Source of the DNA: Lachnospiraceae bacterium GAM79
GTDB taxonomy: Bacteria > Bacillota > Clostridia > Lachnospirales > Lachnospiraceae
Length of the DNA stretch: 64,000 nt
Assembly: GCA_003584705.1 (NCBI GenBank)
Contig: AP018536.1
Location: forward strand, 1,922,001-1,986,000
Direction of reading: 5' to 3'
A program made the position numbers and the translations under genes. The notes under the pieces were generated by a model, which was not told where the DNA came from, did not search any database, and saw only the letters and a program-made list of their open reading frames with translations. Positions 25,054 to 33,741 of the stretch are shown in pieces. Each line of letters begins with the position of its first letter. Within the stretch, counting starts at the first letter, position 1.

Positions 25054-25716
25054 ATGCTTAGAATATTAATTGCAGAAGATGAGGAGCCCATTGCCAATCT
25101 GATCCGGATCAATCTGACGAGAGCCGGGTACCAGTGCACCTGGGCACCGGACGGACAGACCGCAGCGGATCTTATGGAGCGGGAGAAATTCGATCTGGCA
25201 CTTTTGGATATCATGCTGCCGGGAATCAATGGTTATGAACTGATGGATTATGCGAAAGCCTGTGAGCTTCCGGTGATCTTTCTGACAGCCTTGGGTTCTA
25301 CGGAACATAAAGTAAAAGGGCTTCGCATGGGCGCAGATGATTATCTGCCGAAGCCTTTCGAGATCGTGGAGCTTCTGGCCAGAGTAGAGGCAGTGCTGCG
25401 CAGATATCATAAGACGGAGACGATGATACAGGTCAACAATGTAACTATAGATACGGCATCCCACAGAGTGACACTGGATGGAGAAGAAATCTATCTGACA
25501 CCGAAGGAATTTGATCTTCTGTTATTGTTTGCAAGAAATAAAAACAGGGCTTTGTACCGGGAGACTATATACGAGACCGTATGGGGCGGTGAATATATGG
25601 GACAGAGCCGCACGGTGGACCTGCATGTACAGCGGCTGAAGAAAAAACTGCACTGGGAAGAGATGATCGTGGCAGTATATAAAGTGGGGTATCGGTTGAA
25701 TGAAGTTCGCTCATAA
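25054..25716 (+). CDS. OmpR-family response regulator
   Basis: The 220-residue protein has a receiver domain (ILIAEDEEP acidic pocket, phospho-acceptor Asp in ALLDIMLPG, Thr in FLTALG, Lys in YLPKPFE) and a C-terminal winged helix (LTPKEFDLLLLFARN ... RTVDLHVQRLKKKL). The start MLRILIAEDEE is chosen over an ATG 21 bases earlier because the receiver strand begins there and GAGGGACAGG precedes it. It overlaps the histidine kinase gene by 17 bases. Together with the kinase, the anchored protein and perhaps the symporter, it forms a sensing operon with unknown stimulus. Confidence 0.95.
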   Translation: MLRILIAEDEEPIANLIRINLTRAGYQCTWAPDGQTAADLMEREKFDLALLDIMLPGINGYELMDYAKACELPVIFLTALGSTEHKVKGLRMGADDYLPKPFEIVELLARVEAVLRRYHKTETMIQVNNVTIDTASHRVTLDGEEIYLTPKEFDLLLLFARNKNRALYRETIYETVWGGEYMGQSRTVDLHVQRLKKKLHWEEMIVAVYKVGYRLNEVRS

Positions 25717-27178
25717 ATTGTTTTTTTCAGTGATTGCGCTTCTTACAGTGATTTTTCTGCTCTTTGGAACTTTCATGCTGTCTTCCTATTTTGACCGGAT
25801 GCTGGAACGGGAGACAGAACAGGGAAAACGGGAAAATCTTTTGTTTCAGACCATATATGATATGGTGTATCAGAATATGGAAAAATACGGCGCGGAATTT
25901 GCGGGGATCCAGGCTGGAAATTCCGCTACAGAACGGATGACGGATCAGAACGGTACGGAATGTATGATCCTTGAAACAGATGGCACGATCACTCTGGAGG
26001 GCAGCCTGAAACTGCCACAGGATGAGATCAGGAGGCTTGCGGAGGAAATGCTCCGGACTATGGATCCCGGTGCAGATCAGGTCTACGGAGTCCGCAAGGT
26101 AGGAACGTGTTATTATCTGCTCAGCATCATCACAGATCAGGCGACGGATTCGGCAGATACGGTATATCTAGGGATCCTGAAGGATCTGAGCGGCATTTAT
26201 GAAGAACGGAGTAGTATGATGCGGCAATATGGTATTGCGCTGGCAGGTCTGTTGGTGATCGGTGGTCTGGCAGCTTTTTTGCTGTCCAGATATCTGACCC
26301 GCCCCATAGAGCAGTTAAACCGCACTGCGGGAAGGATTGCAGGAGGGGATTTTGAGAAGAGAGCTGTCTATCAGGGCACAGATGAGATCGGAGAACTGTC
26401 CAGAAGCTTTAACCGGATGACGGACAGACTGGTACGTCAGATGGAGGAAAAAGAGCTGGAAGCAAAACAGAAGGAAGATTTTACGGCGGCATTTGCCCAT
26501 GAACTCAAAACACCGCTGACTTCTATCATCGGATATGCGGATATGCTGAACTCCTATGAACTGACAGAACAGGAGCGGGGCGAAGCCACTTATTATATTT
26601 TCAGTCAGGGAAAACGTCTGGAAAGCCTCTCTCACAAATTGCTGGAGCTGGTGGGAATGGATAGACAGGAATTAGAATTCAAGAAGCTTCAGACGAAAGA
26701 ACTGGAGGAAAATATTCGGGATACGATGCGGATCCCCTTTGGACGTAAAAGGATCCGGGGGAAGATCGATCTGGAAAGAGGAGTGATCTGGGGGGACAGG
26801 GATCTGCTTCTGTCACTGTTATATAATCTGCTGGATAATGCCGTAAAGGCTGTGGAAGAAGGCGGATTTATTCTGATGAAGGGAAGTAAGCGCACACAGG
26901 GATATGAGATCAAGGTGGTAGACAACGGCAGGGGGATCCCTCAGGAAGAGATCGCGAGGATCACGGAGGCTTTTTATATGGTGGATAAGTCCAGATCCCG
27001 CAAGGAGGGCGGAGCCGGTATCGGAATGGCTCTCTGTCAGAAGATCATTACCCTGCATCAGGGGGAACTGAAGATTGACAGCAAGCTTGGAGAAGGCACG
27101 GTAATGCGGTTATATTTTCCCGGGGAAAAACATGCTGTAAAAAATAAAAGCAACAGGGGAGCAAAAGGCGGAATATGA
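25700..27178 (+). CDS. Sensor histidine kinase
   Basis: The 492-residue protein has two membrane spans (about 7-29 and 176-198) around an extracytoplasmic domain of about 150 residues. A HAMP linker follows, then HisKA with phospho-acceptor His267 in FAHELKTPLTS, and the HATPase domain (N box LYNLLDNAVKA, G1 VVDNGRGIP, G2 GGAGIGMAL). It should phosphorylate the response regulator encoded just upstream. The sensor domain was not recognised. Its stop overlaps the next gene (ATGA). Confidence 0.95.
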   Translation: MKFAHKLFFSVIALLTVIFLLFGTFMLSSYFDRMLERETEQGKRENLLFQTIYDMVYQNMEKYGAEFAGIQAGNSATERMTDQNGTECMILETDGTITLEGSLKLPQDEIRRLAEEMLRTMDPGADQVYGVRKVGTCYYLLSIITDQATDSADTVYLGILKDLSGIYEERSSMMRQYGIALAGLLVIGGLAAFLLSRYLTRPIEQLNRTAGRIAGGDFEKRAVYQGTDEIGELSRSFNRMTDRLVRQMEEKELEAKQKEDFTAAFAHELKTPLTSIIGYADMLNSYELTEQERGEATYYIFSQGKRLESLSHKLLELVGMDRQELEFKKLQTKELEENIRDTMRIPFGRKRIRGKIDLERGVIWGDRDLLLSLLYNLLDNAVKAVEEGGFILMKGSKRTQGYEIKVVDNGRGIPQEEIARITEAFYMVDKSRSRKEGGAGIGMALCQKIITLHQGELKIDSKLGEGTVMRLYFPGEKHAVKNKSNRGAKGGI

Positions 27179-28122
27179 AAAAACAGGAGAATAAGAACCG
27201 GCGCAATTTCCTACTATGTATGGGCGGACTGCTCGTGCTGATCGTATTTGCATTCGCAGGACCGGAAGGGCTGTTACGATTGCAGGATAAAAGCAGGCTG
27301 ACTGGGTCAGTCAGTATATCGAATACAGGAACGGATTATACCGTCTGGAAGGAAGAGTATGAGACAGACACCGTGCGCAGACTTCAAAATCTGGCAGACG
27401 GTATCGCTTTGGGAAAACAGTACTATATCTCTGAACAGGATTATGAAGCTGCAACGGATGGTGAAATATATAGTCTGATCGATGAATATATTTTAAATAC
27501 GGAATGGAATTACACTTTTCAGGATATGGGTGTGATCCCGGAGGATTATTTTTTCAAAAATATGGATACAGATCATATTTCCATCAAACGATATATTTTG
27601 TATGATGAAAAGCTGTCGGATGGAGTCGCGATCATGGCCTATGACATCTGTATGCGCATGAAGGAAGAGGAGGTTACGGGAGTCAGTATAGAGTGTGTCG
27701 TGGATTCCGAGACCGGAACACTCTATGCCATGAAGGTTGTATTGGAAGATGAGACAGAACCTGTCACCTGGGATGATATTGGTGCGGATGCCCCTTATTA
27801 TTTTATCACCGATTATATGCAGTCTTATCTGCATGATTATGATTCCGGGACCTATATTGAAATCGAAGGAGAGGAGCCTGATGATACCAATGCACAGATC
27901 ATGTGGGATAAAAAGGCTGAAATAGAAGCGAAGGAGCAGACAACCATGGGAAACGACAACGGTGAGTATACGTGTGAGCTGGAATACGGAGAGCATAAGC
28001 TGCATCTGACCGCAACACTGCTCAATGCTTCCGAAGGACAACTGGAGAAAGGCATCGGATATCTGTTCGGGATCCGTGAGATCGCAGAAAAGATACCGGG
28101 TTTTTTGCCGGATATCCAGTAA
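27175..28122 (+). CDS. Membrane-anchored extracytoplasmic protein of unknown function
   Basis: The 315-residue protein has a basic N-terminus (MKKQENKNRRN) and one hydrophobic span (about 13-31) with no lipobox, then an acidic, soluble domain of about 280 residues. No Cys pair or enzyme motif is evident. It overlaps the kinase gene by 4 bases, so it is likely made together with the two-component pair and could assist sensing at the cell surface. No family was recognised; similar kinase-adjacent proteins of Clostridia are usually left unnamed. Confidence 0.7.
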   Translation: MKKQENKNRRNFLLCMGGLLVLIVFAFAGPEGLLRLQDKSRLTGSVSISNTGTDYTVWKEEYETDTVRRLQNLADGIALGKQYYISEQDYEAATDGEIYSLIDEYILNTEWNYTFQDMGVIPEDYFFKNMDTDHISIKRYILYDEKLSDGVAIMAYDICMRMKEEEVTGVSIECVVDSETGTLYAMKVVLEDETEPVTWDDIGADAPYYFITDYMQSYLHDYDSGTYIEIEGEEPDDTNAQIMWDKKAEIEAKEQTTMGNDNGEYTCELEYGEHKLHLTATLLNASEGQLEKGIGYLFGIREIAEKIPGFLPDIQ

Positions 28123-28216
28123 ATACATTCCGGAAAATACAGGAATCCGGAAAAGCAGCCGGACAGTGATAGCAACGGTATAAAATAGAAAAATAAAGAA
28201 TATATTTTAGAAAATA

Positions 28217-28234
28217 AGTCGGGGAGATACGACT
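28217..28234 (+). promoter_or_regulatory. Ribosome binding site presented in a hairpin loop
   Basis: AGTCG (28217-28221) and CGACT (28230-28234) form a stem with GGGAGATA in the loop. The SD is 12 bases from the ATG at 28239 in linear sequence, but the stem would bring it nearer. Confidence 0.4.
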
Positions 28235-28238
28235 GTTT

Positions 28239-29645
28239 ATGATCACAGGAATAAAAAAACTTTTACAGCAGGCAGACCGGATCATATGGGGACCCTGGCT
28301 TATTTTTTTGTTGCTGGGAACCGGCTGTTATCTGATGCTTAGCTTACGATTTCTTCCCTTGAAGAATCTGCCTGCTGCACTCAGGCGTGTGTTTTTGCCA
28401 GAAAGCCGGAAGGGAACAGAGGGCAGGGGAGTATCTTCGTTTTCTTCCCTGACCACGGAACTGGCGGCCACCATTGGAACGGGAAATATTGTAGGGGTAG
28501 CCACTGCCATGGTACTGGGAGGGCCGGGTGCTCTGTTCTGGATGTTACTGTCCGGGATCATCGGGCTGTCGACCAAACTGGTAGAAAGTACACTGTGTGT
28601 CAGGTATCGTGTCCAAAACTCAAAGGGGGAACCGGCAGGCGGTCCGATGTATGTACTGCAAAATGCATTCCCACAGAAAACGGCAGGCAGGATCCTCGCC
28701 ATGCTGTTTGCAGCATTTGCTGTGCTGGCTTCCTTCGGCATGGGAAATATGACACAGGGAAATTCTATTGCGGAGGCACTTTCGGTGACGTTTCAGGTAA
28801 AACAGACAGTCACGGGAATTGTGTTAAGTCTGCTTACGATTCTGGTGATTCTGGGAGGGATAGGAACCATTGCGAAGGTGACGGAATATCTGGTGCCCTG
28901 TATGGCAGTGTTTTATCTGTTTGGAACAGGAATGGTGATCTTTACCCATTTTAAGAATCTTCCCGCCGGTGTGGTGCAGATCCTGTGGGGAGCTTTCTGC
29001 CCGGAGGCTATGACAGGAGGGGCGGCAGGGACGATGCTTGCAGTGGAAAACGGAATCGCCCATTCCGGAAGAATGGCGATGCGCTATGGGGTCTCCAGAG
29101 GTGTTTTCTCAAATGAAGCGGGACTGGGGGCGGCGGGAATCAGTGCTGCTGCCGCAGATACGTCAGATGCGGTGCATCAGGGATATATCAGCATGACGGG
29201 TGTCTTTATTGATACCATTGTGATCTGCTCTCTGACGGGGCTTGCCATTGCGGCCAGTGGAATGCTGGGGCAGAGGGACCCCCGGGGAGAAGTCCTGAAC
29301 GGTACAGCTCTCATGATCGCTGTTTTTTCAGATACTTTCGGCAGAACAGGGGAATGGATGCTCACAATCTCCATTGTACTGTTTGCATTTGCCACGATTA
29401 TCGCCTGGGAATATCAGGGGGAGAAAGCTTTTGAGTATCTGACGGGCGGCTGTGACCGAACCCAGTGGTATCGCCTGGGCTATGGACTGGTCACTTTTTT
29501 GGGAGCGGTCTGCTCGCTGGAAGCGGTGTGGGATTTTTCGGATATTTGTAACGGACTGATGGCAGTACCGAATCTGCTGGCGGTACTGATGCTGTCAAGA
29601 GGGATCTGTCGGGAAATACGGAAATATAATTTCCAAGAAATATAA
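28239..29645 (+). CDS. Sodium:alanine symporter (AGCS family)
   Basis: The 468-residue membrane protein has about 10-11 spans and the AGCS hallmarks: SSLTTELAATIGTGNIVGVATA, GGPGALFWMLLSG, GEPAGGPMYVL, SFGMGNMTQ and SNEAGLGAAGISAAAADT. It imports alanine or glycine with sodium ions. It lies 116 bases after the unknown anchored protein. The gap has a small inverted repeat (TTCCGG / CCGGAA near 28128-28155) but no clear terminator, so it may share the two-component transcript. The last codons run into a tandem repeat. Confidence 0.93.
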   Translation: MITGIKKLLQQADRIIWGPWLIFLLLGTGCYLMLSLRFLPLKNLPAALRRVFLPESRKGTEGRGVSSFSSLTTELAATIGTGNIVGVATAMVLGGPGALFWMLLSGIIGLSTKLVESTLCVRYRVQNSKGEPAGGPMYVLQNAFPQKTAGRILAMLFAAFAVLASFGMGNMTQGNSIAEALSVTFQVKQTVTGIVLSLLTILVILGGIGTIAKVTEYLVPCMAVFYLFGTGMVIFTHFKNLPAGVVQILWGAFCPEAMTGGAAGTMLAVENGIAHSGRMAMRYGVSRGVFSNEAGLGAAGISAAAADTSDAVHQGYISMTGVFIDTIVICSLTGLAIAASGMLGQRDPRGEVLNGTALMIAVFSDTFGRTGEWMLTISIVLFAFATIIAWEYQGEKAFEYLTGGCDRTQWYRLGYGLVTFLGAVCSLEAVWDFSDICNGLMAVPNLLAVLMLSRGICREIRKYNFQEI

Positions 29646-29660
29646 TTTCCAAGAAATATA
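29621..29660 (+). repeat. 16-bp tandem repeat at the 3' end of the symporter gene
   Basis: Unit GAAATATAATTTCCAA occurs at 29621-29636 and 29637-29652, with 8 more bases matching. The stop codon lies in the second unit, so slippage would alter the C-terminus (KYNFQEI). Confidence 0.8.
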
Positions 29661-29677
29661 AAATTTGAAATTAATGA

Positions 29678-29706
29678 TTGAAGGGTTGCCGACACCATGA
29701 TATGAT
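29678..29706 (+). promoter_or_regulatory. Sigma-A promoter of pepT
   Basis: TTGAAG (29678-29683) and TATGAT (29701-29706) are 17 bases apart. The start is predicted near 29713. Confidence 0.65.
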
Positions 29707-29715
29707 AAATAAGAT

Positions 29716-29853
29716 ACAGCTGTCCGCGTTTATAAGAGCGTAAGAGAGGACAGTTGTATTTGTGTATACGATGAGCCAGGTACAGGTTTGTGCTTGCACA
29801 AGGATCTGTATTTGGCGAAGGTACATCATCGAGCTTTTAAGCGAGATGGTGTA
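29716..29853 (+). promoter_or_regulatory. Three-hairpin 5' leader of pepT
   Basis: Hairpin 1 is ACAGCTGTCC / GGACAGTTGT (29716-29725 with 29748-29757). Hairpin 2 is GCCA-gg-TACAG-gt-TTGTG closed by CACAA-ggat-CTGTA-tt-TGGC (29775-29815). Hairpin 3 is TACATCATC / GATGGTGTA (29822-29830 with 29845-29853). The SD AAGGAG follows at 29860. No strong U-tract is present, so translational control or RNA stability is more likely than termination. No riboswitch class was recognised. Confidence 0.55.
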
Positions 29854-29872
29854 TAAGTTAAGGAGTGAGATT

Positions 29873-31105
29873 ATGGACAAGACCATTGAAAATTTTTTAC
29901 GATATGTAAAGATCGATACCCAGTCCAGTGAAGAAAGCACCACCATCCCCAGTACCATGAAACAACATGATCTGGCCAGACAGCTGGTGAGCGAACTGGA
30001 GGCCATGGGGGCCGCAGAGATCACTTATGACAAGGAGCACTGTTATGTCTATGCCACGATTCCGGCATCTGCAGGCTGCGAGAAAGCTCCGGTACTTGGC
30101 TTCATTTCCCATATGGATACCTCTCCGGCGGTGACGGATACCAATGTGAAGCCCCGGATCGTAGAGCATTATGACGGAAAAGATATCGTACTGAATACAG
30201 CAGAGAATATCGTTATGAAGACAGCGGATTTTCCGGAACTGTTAAATTATGTGGGGAAAGATCTGATCGTGACCGATGGGACGACTCTGCTTGGCGCGGA
30301 TGACAAGGCAGGAGTGGCTGAGATCATGACTATGGCAGAAGACTTGTTAAAACATCCTGAGAAAAAGCACGGCAAGATCCGCATTGGTTTCACCCCGGAT
30401 GAGGAAGTCGGTGCCGGAGCGGATCATTTTGATGTAAAACTGTTCGGTGCAGATTATGCGTATACCGTAGACGGTGGTGCGCTGGGTGAACTGGAATATG
30501 AGAATTTTAATGCCGCCGGGGCAAAGCTTCATGTATATGGCAGAAGTGTGCATCCCGGTTCCGCCAAAGGCAAAATGAAAAATGCCATTCTCATCGCGCA
30601 GGAGTTCCAGAAGCTGCTGCCGGTAGAGCAGAATCCAATGTATACCGAAGGCTATGAGGGCTTCTTCCATCTGGATGCCCTAAGCGGCAATGTGGAGGAA
30701 GTTACTGCGGACTATATTATCCGTGATCATAACAGACAGCTGTTTGAACAGAAAAAAGAGTTGTTCTTGTCCTGTGCGGATTTCCTGAACCGGAAGTATG
30801 GGGAATGTACCGCTATAGTGGATATGAAAGATTCTTATTATAACATGCGGGAGATCATGGAGCAGCATATGCATCTGATCGACAACGCGAAAGCTGCTAT
30901 GGAAGAGCTGGGAATCGAGCCCAAGGTATCGCCCATCCGCGGCGGTACCGACGGCGCCAGACTGTCCTTCATGGGGCTGCCCTGCCCGAACCTGTGCACC
31001 GGCGGAGAAAATTATCACGGCAGATATGAGTATGCCTGTGTACAGTCCATGGAGAAGACTACGGAACTGCTGATCGCCATTGCAGCAAAATATGCGAATC
31101 GATAA
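29873..31105 (+). CDS. pepT: Peptidase T (tripeptide aminopeptidase)
   Basis: The 410-residue protein has the M20 di-zinc pattern: [17 protein letters not shown], the catalytic Glu pair in [33 protein letters not shown], and the C-terminal His in [11 protein letters not shown]. It removes the N-terminal residue of tripeptides in the cytoplasm. The start [12 protein letters not shown] has AAGGAG 7 bases upstream; an earlier ATG at 29762 lies in the structured leader. miaB follows after 41 bases. Confidence 0.95.
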   Translation: MDKTIENFLRYVKIDTQSSEESTTIPSTMKQHDLARQLVSELEAMGAAEITYDKEHCYVYATIPASAGCEKAPVLGFISHMDTSPAVTDTNVKPRIVEHYDGKDIVLNTAENIVMKTADFPELLNYVGKDLIVTDGTTLLGADDKAGVAEIMTMAEDLLKHPEKKHGKIRIGFTPDEEVGAGADHFDVKLFGADYAYTVDGGALGELEYENFNAAGAKLHVYGRSVHPGSAKGKMKNAILIAQEFQKLLPVEQNPMYTEGYEGFFHLDALSGNVEEVTADYIIRDHNRQLFEQKKELFLSCADFLNRKYGECTAIVDMKDSYYNMREIMEQHMHLIDNAKAAMEELGIEPKVSPIRGGTDGARLSFMGLPCPNLCTGGENYHGRYEYACVQSMEKTTELLIAIAAKYANR

Positions 31106-31146
31106 GATGAGAACAAAAACTGATTTGGAAAGGCAACATTTTTTAT

Positions 31147-32556
31147 ATGACGAATGTAACACAAATGAACGAAACGGAGAGACAGTATTATTTTATGGAG
31201 AAAGCCTCCGGTCATGTGGCAAAGCTTGGAGAAGAACTGGGCAGAAGGCCTACCTGCTGTGTGACTACTTTTGGATGTCAGATGAATGCCAGGGATTCGG
31301 AAAAACTGGTGGGAATCCTGGAAAAAGTCGGCTATGAGATCATTGAAGATGAGAATGCGGACTTTGTGATCTATAATACCTGTACGGTGAGAGATAACGC
31401 CAACCAGCGTGTCTATGGAAGACTGGGAGTATTAAACGGCTATAAAAGGAAAAATCCTCATATGAAGATCGCATTGTGCGGCTGTATGATGCAGGAACCC
31501 ACCGTGATCGAGAAGATTAAAAACAGTTACCGCTTCGTGGATCTGATCTTCGGAACGCATAATATTTTCAAATTTGCAGAGCTGTTATGCTCCCTGTTTG
31601 AAAATGAAGGAATAGTCATCGATATCTGGAAGGATACGGACAAGATCGTGGAGGATCTTCCGGTGGAGAGAAAATATCCCTTCAAATCCGGTATCAATAT
31701 CATGTTTGGCTGCAACAATTTCTGCAGTTATTGTATCGTGCCTTATGTCCGCGGCAGAGAACGCAGCCGTAATCCGAAGGATATCATTCGGGAGATCGAA
31801 GGCCTGGTGGCGGACGGTGTGGTGGAGATCATGCTGCTCGGACAGAATGTGAATTCCTACGGCAAGAATCTGGAGGAACCCATTACCTTTGCGCAGCTTC
31901 TGCAGGAAGTGGAGAAGATCGAAGGCCTGGAGCGGATCCGATTCATGACTTCCCATCCCAAGGATCTGTCGGAGGAACTCATTGAGGTGATGAAGCATTC
32001 GAAAAAGATCTGCAGACATCTGCATCTGCCCTTACAGTCCGGTTCCACGAAGATTTTAAAAGCCATGAACCGTCGTTATACCAAGGAACAGTATCTGGAG
32101 TTGGCGGAGAAGATCCGCAGGGAGATCCCGGATATGGCTATTACCACGGATATTATCGTAGGCTTTCCGGGAGAGACGAAGGAAGACGTGGATGAGACCA
32201 TTGATGTGATCCGCCGTGTGAAATATGACAATGCGTTTACCTTTATTTATTCCAAACGTACCGGTACTCCGGCGGCAGCCATGGAACAGGTGCCAGAGGA
32301 GCAGGTGAAGGAACAGTTTGACCGGGTACTTAAGACCGTGCAGGAGACTGCCAGAGAACAGGTTAGCAGATATCAGGGACAGATTGCAGATGTGCTGGTG
32401 GAAGAGATCAACGAAAACGACCGCTCCATGGTCACCGGAAGAATGTCCAACAATACATTGGTACATTTTCAGGGGGATGCATCACTTGTGGGGAAGATAG
32501 TGAATGTATCGCTGGATGAATGCCATGGATTTTATTACACAGGTCATCAGGTGTAA
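31147..32556 (+). CDS. miaB: tRNA-2-methylthio-N6-dimethylallyladenosine synthase
   Basis: The 469-residue methylthiotransferase has the auxiliary [4Fe-4S] cysteines (TFGCQMNARDSE, NTCTVRDNA, LCGCMMQE), the radical-SAM CxxxCxxC in GCNNFCSYCIVPYVRGRE, and a C-terminal TRAM domain (ADVLVEEINEN...). It adds the methylthio group to i6A37 of tRNAs, completing the modification begun by MiaA, whose gene is at 40828. The start used has GGAAAGG 13 bases upstream; a later ATG (31195) is possible. Confidence 0.95.
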   Translation: MTNVTQMNETERQYYFMEKASGHVAKLGEELGRRPTCCVTTFGCQMNARDSEKLVGILEKVGYEIIEDENADFVIYNTCTVRDNANQRVYGRLGVLNGYKRKNPHMKIALCGCMMQEPTVIEKIKNSYRFVDLIFGTHNIFKFAELLCSLFENEGIVIDIWKDTDKIVEDLPVERKYPFKSGINIMFGCNNFCSYCIVPYVRGRERSRNPKDIIREIEGLVADGVVEIMLLGQNVNSYGKNLEEPITFAQLLQEVEKIEGLERIRFMTSHPKDLSEELIEVMKHSKKICRHLHLPLQSGSTKILKAMNRRYTKEQYLELAEKIRREIPDMAITTDIIVGFPGETKEDVDETIDVIRRVKYDNAFTFIYSKRTGTPAAAMEQVPEEQVKEQFDRVLKTVQETAREQVSRYQGQIADVLVEEINENDRSMVTGRMSNNTLVHFQGDASLVGKIVNVSLDECHGFYYTGHQV

Positions 32557-32568
32557 AAGGAAAATAAA

Positions 32569-33630
32569 ATGAAACAAGAGAAGAAAAAAGAACTTTGGGG
32601 AAATTGTGATATAGAGAAGGATATGTCCTGGAATATGTATCAGATTCTTGTGAACACGGCCGTAAGCGCAAACCTGATTGGGACGATTTGCAATTTCTGT
32701 ATTCATGGGACGGAACTACCCACCATACTCTGCGGAGTATGCCTGTTGATGATCCTGATCATCGGATGTGCCGGATGGATTACCCAAAAGGTGCAATTAT
32801 CTGCGGTTGTGATCATTTTAATACTTTCCTGGTTTGAGTTCCCTTATCTGTATTATTGCTATGGGAACACAGCCATTGTATATCTGATTCTTGGAATTGT
32901 GGGACTGGCAGTATTTTTCCCCAGAAGCATGGTGATTGCTTCTTATGCATTCACCCTGCTGGAATATCTTGTAATCATGATGATCAGTTTTGAACGTCCT
33001 TCCAGATGGAGCAATATGGATGAAATCGGTATAATAGGAACAACGCTGGGATCTTTTATCATCGTAGCACTTTCCGTATTTACCATGATATTTGTACTGC
33101 TCAAAAGGTATGAAGAACAACGGAAACAATTGCTGACGCTCAGTGAAAATCTGGAATTTGCAGCAAATCATGATCCACTGACCAGGCTGTATAATCGACG
33201 CTATCTGGTAAAACAGGTGGATGAGTGGATGCGGATACCAGGCAGGAATTTTTGGATCATACTGATGGATGTGGACGATTTTAAAGTAGTAAATGATACC
33301 TATGGACATGGATATGGTGATGATGTGCTAAGGGAAGCCGGCAGACTGATGCTGGAGGAAATGCTGGGAAAGGGAATTGCCTCCCGATTCGGCGGCGAGG
33401 AATTTATGCTGGTATTCGAAGAAGACAACCGTGAGCAGGTGCTGCAGGCGTTTCAAAATATTCAGGAGGGGTTAAGGAAATACTCTCAGGCAACCAAACA
33501 AACGGATATTACGATCAGCGGTGGAATGGAACGTTATGAGGCAGATAAACAGATGGATCTGTTGTTTACTTCTGCAGATCGTAAGCTATACACCGCAAAA
33601 AATAATGGAAAAAATCGTATTGTAGAATAA
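32569..33630 (+). CDS. Membrane diguanylate cyclase (GGDEF)
   Basis: The 353-residue protein has a hydrophobic N-terminal half with about six spans (about 20-180), a short coiled linker and a GGDEF domain: DPLTRLYNRRYL, LMDVDDFKVVNDTYGHGYGD, active-site SRFGGEEF and ADRKLYTAKNNGKNR. The active-site residues are intact, so it should make cyclic-di-GMP. The RxxD inhibitory site five residues ahead of GGEEF is absent (LGKGIAS instead), so classic product inhibition is unlikely. It follows miaB by 12 bases. The membrane part may sense a ligand; none can be named. Confidence 0.92.
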   Translation: MKQEKKKELWGNCDIEKDMSWNMYQILVNTAVSANLIGTICNFCIHGTELPTILCGVCLLMILIIGCAGWITQKVQLSAVVIILILSWFEFPYLYYCYGNTAIVYLILGIVGLAVFFPRSMVIASYAFTLLEYLVIMMISFERPSRWSNMDEIGIIGTTLGSFIIVALSVFTMIFVLLKRYEEQRKQLLTLSENLEFAANHDPLTRLYNRRYLVKQVDEWMRIPGRNFWIILMDVDDFKVVNDTYGHGYGDDVLREAGRLMLEEMLGKGIASRFGGEEFMLVFEEDNREQVLQAFQNIQEGLRKYSQATKQTDITISGGMERYEADKQMDLLFTSADRKLYTAKNNGKNRIVE

Positions 33631-33645
33631 TTTGGCCAAAAAATC

Positions 33646-33674
33646 TTGCCAAGAAAACGAAATAGCGATATGAT
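33646..33674 (+). promoter_or_regulatory. Sigma-A promoter of the SulP transporter gene
   Basis: TTGCCA (33646-33651) and TATGAT (33669-33674) are 17 bases apart. The start is expected near 33681, within the first bases of the hairpin that follows. Confidence 0.65.
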
Positions 33675-33678
33675 AAGG

Positions 33679-33721
33679 CTCGTGTGACTTTATAAAAATT
33701 TTATAATTTCACACGAGTTTT
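33679..33721 (+). terminator. Long hairpin with T-run at the start of the SulP transcript
   Basis: CTCGTGTGAC-TTTATAAAA pairs with TTTTATAA-TTTCACACGAG (33679-33717) and is followed by TTTTGT. It could terminate the transcript from the diguanylate cyclase gene. Because the next promoter fires at its base, it would also be a 5' stem-loop on the SulP mRNA. Confidence 0.7.
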
Positions 33722-33741
33722 GTATTATTAAGGAGATTGTT

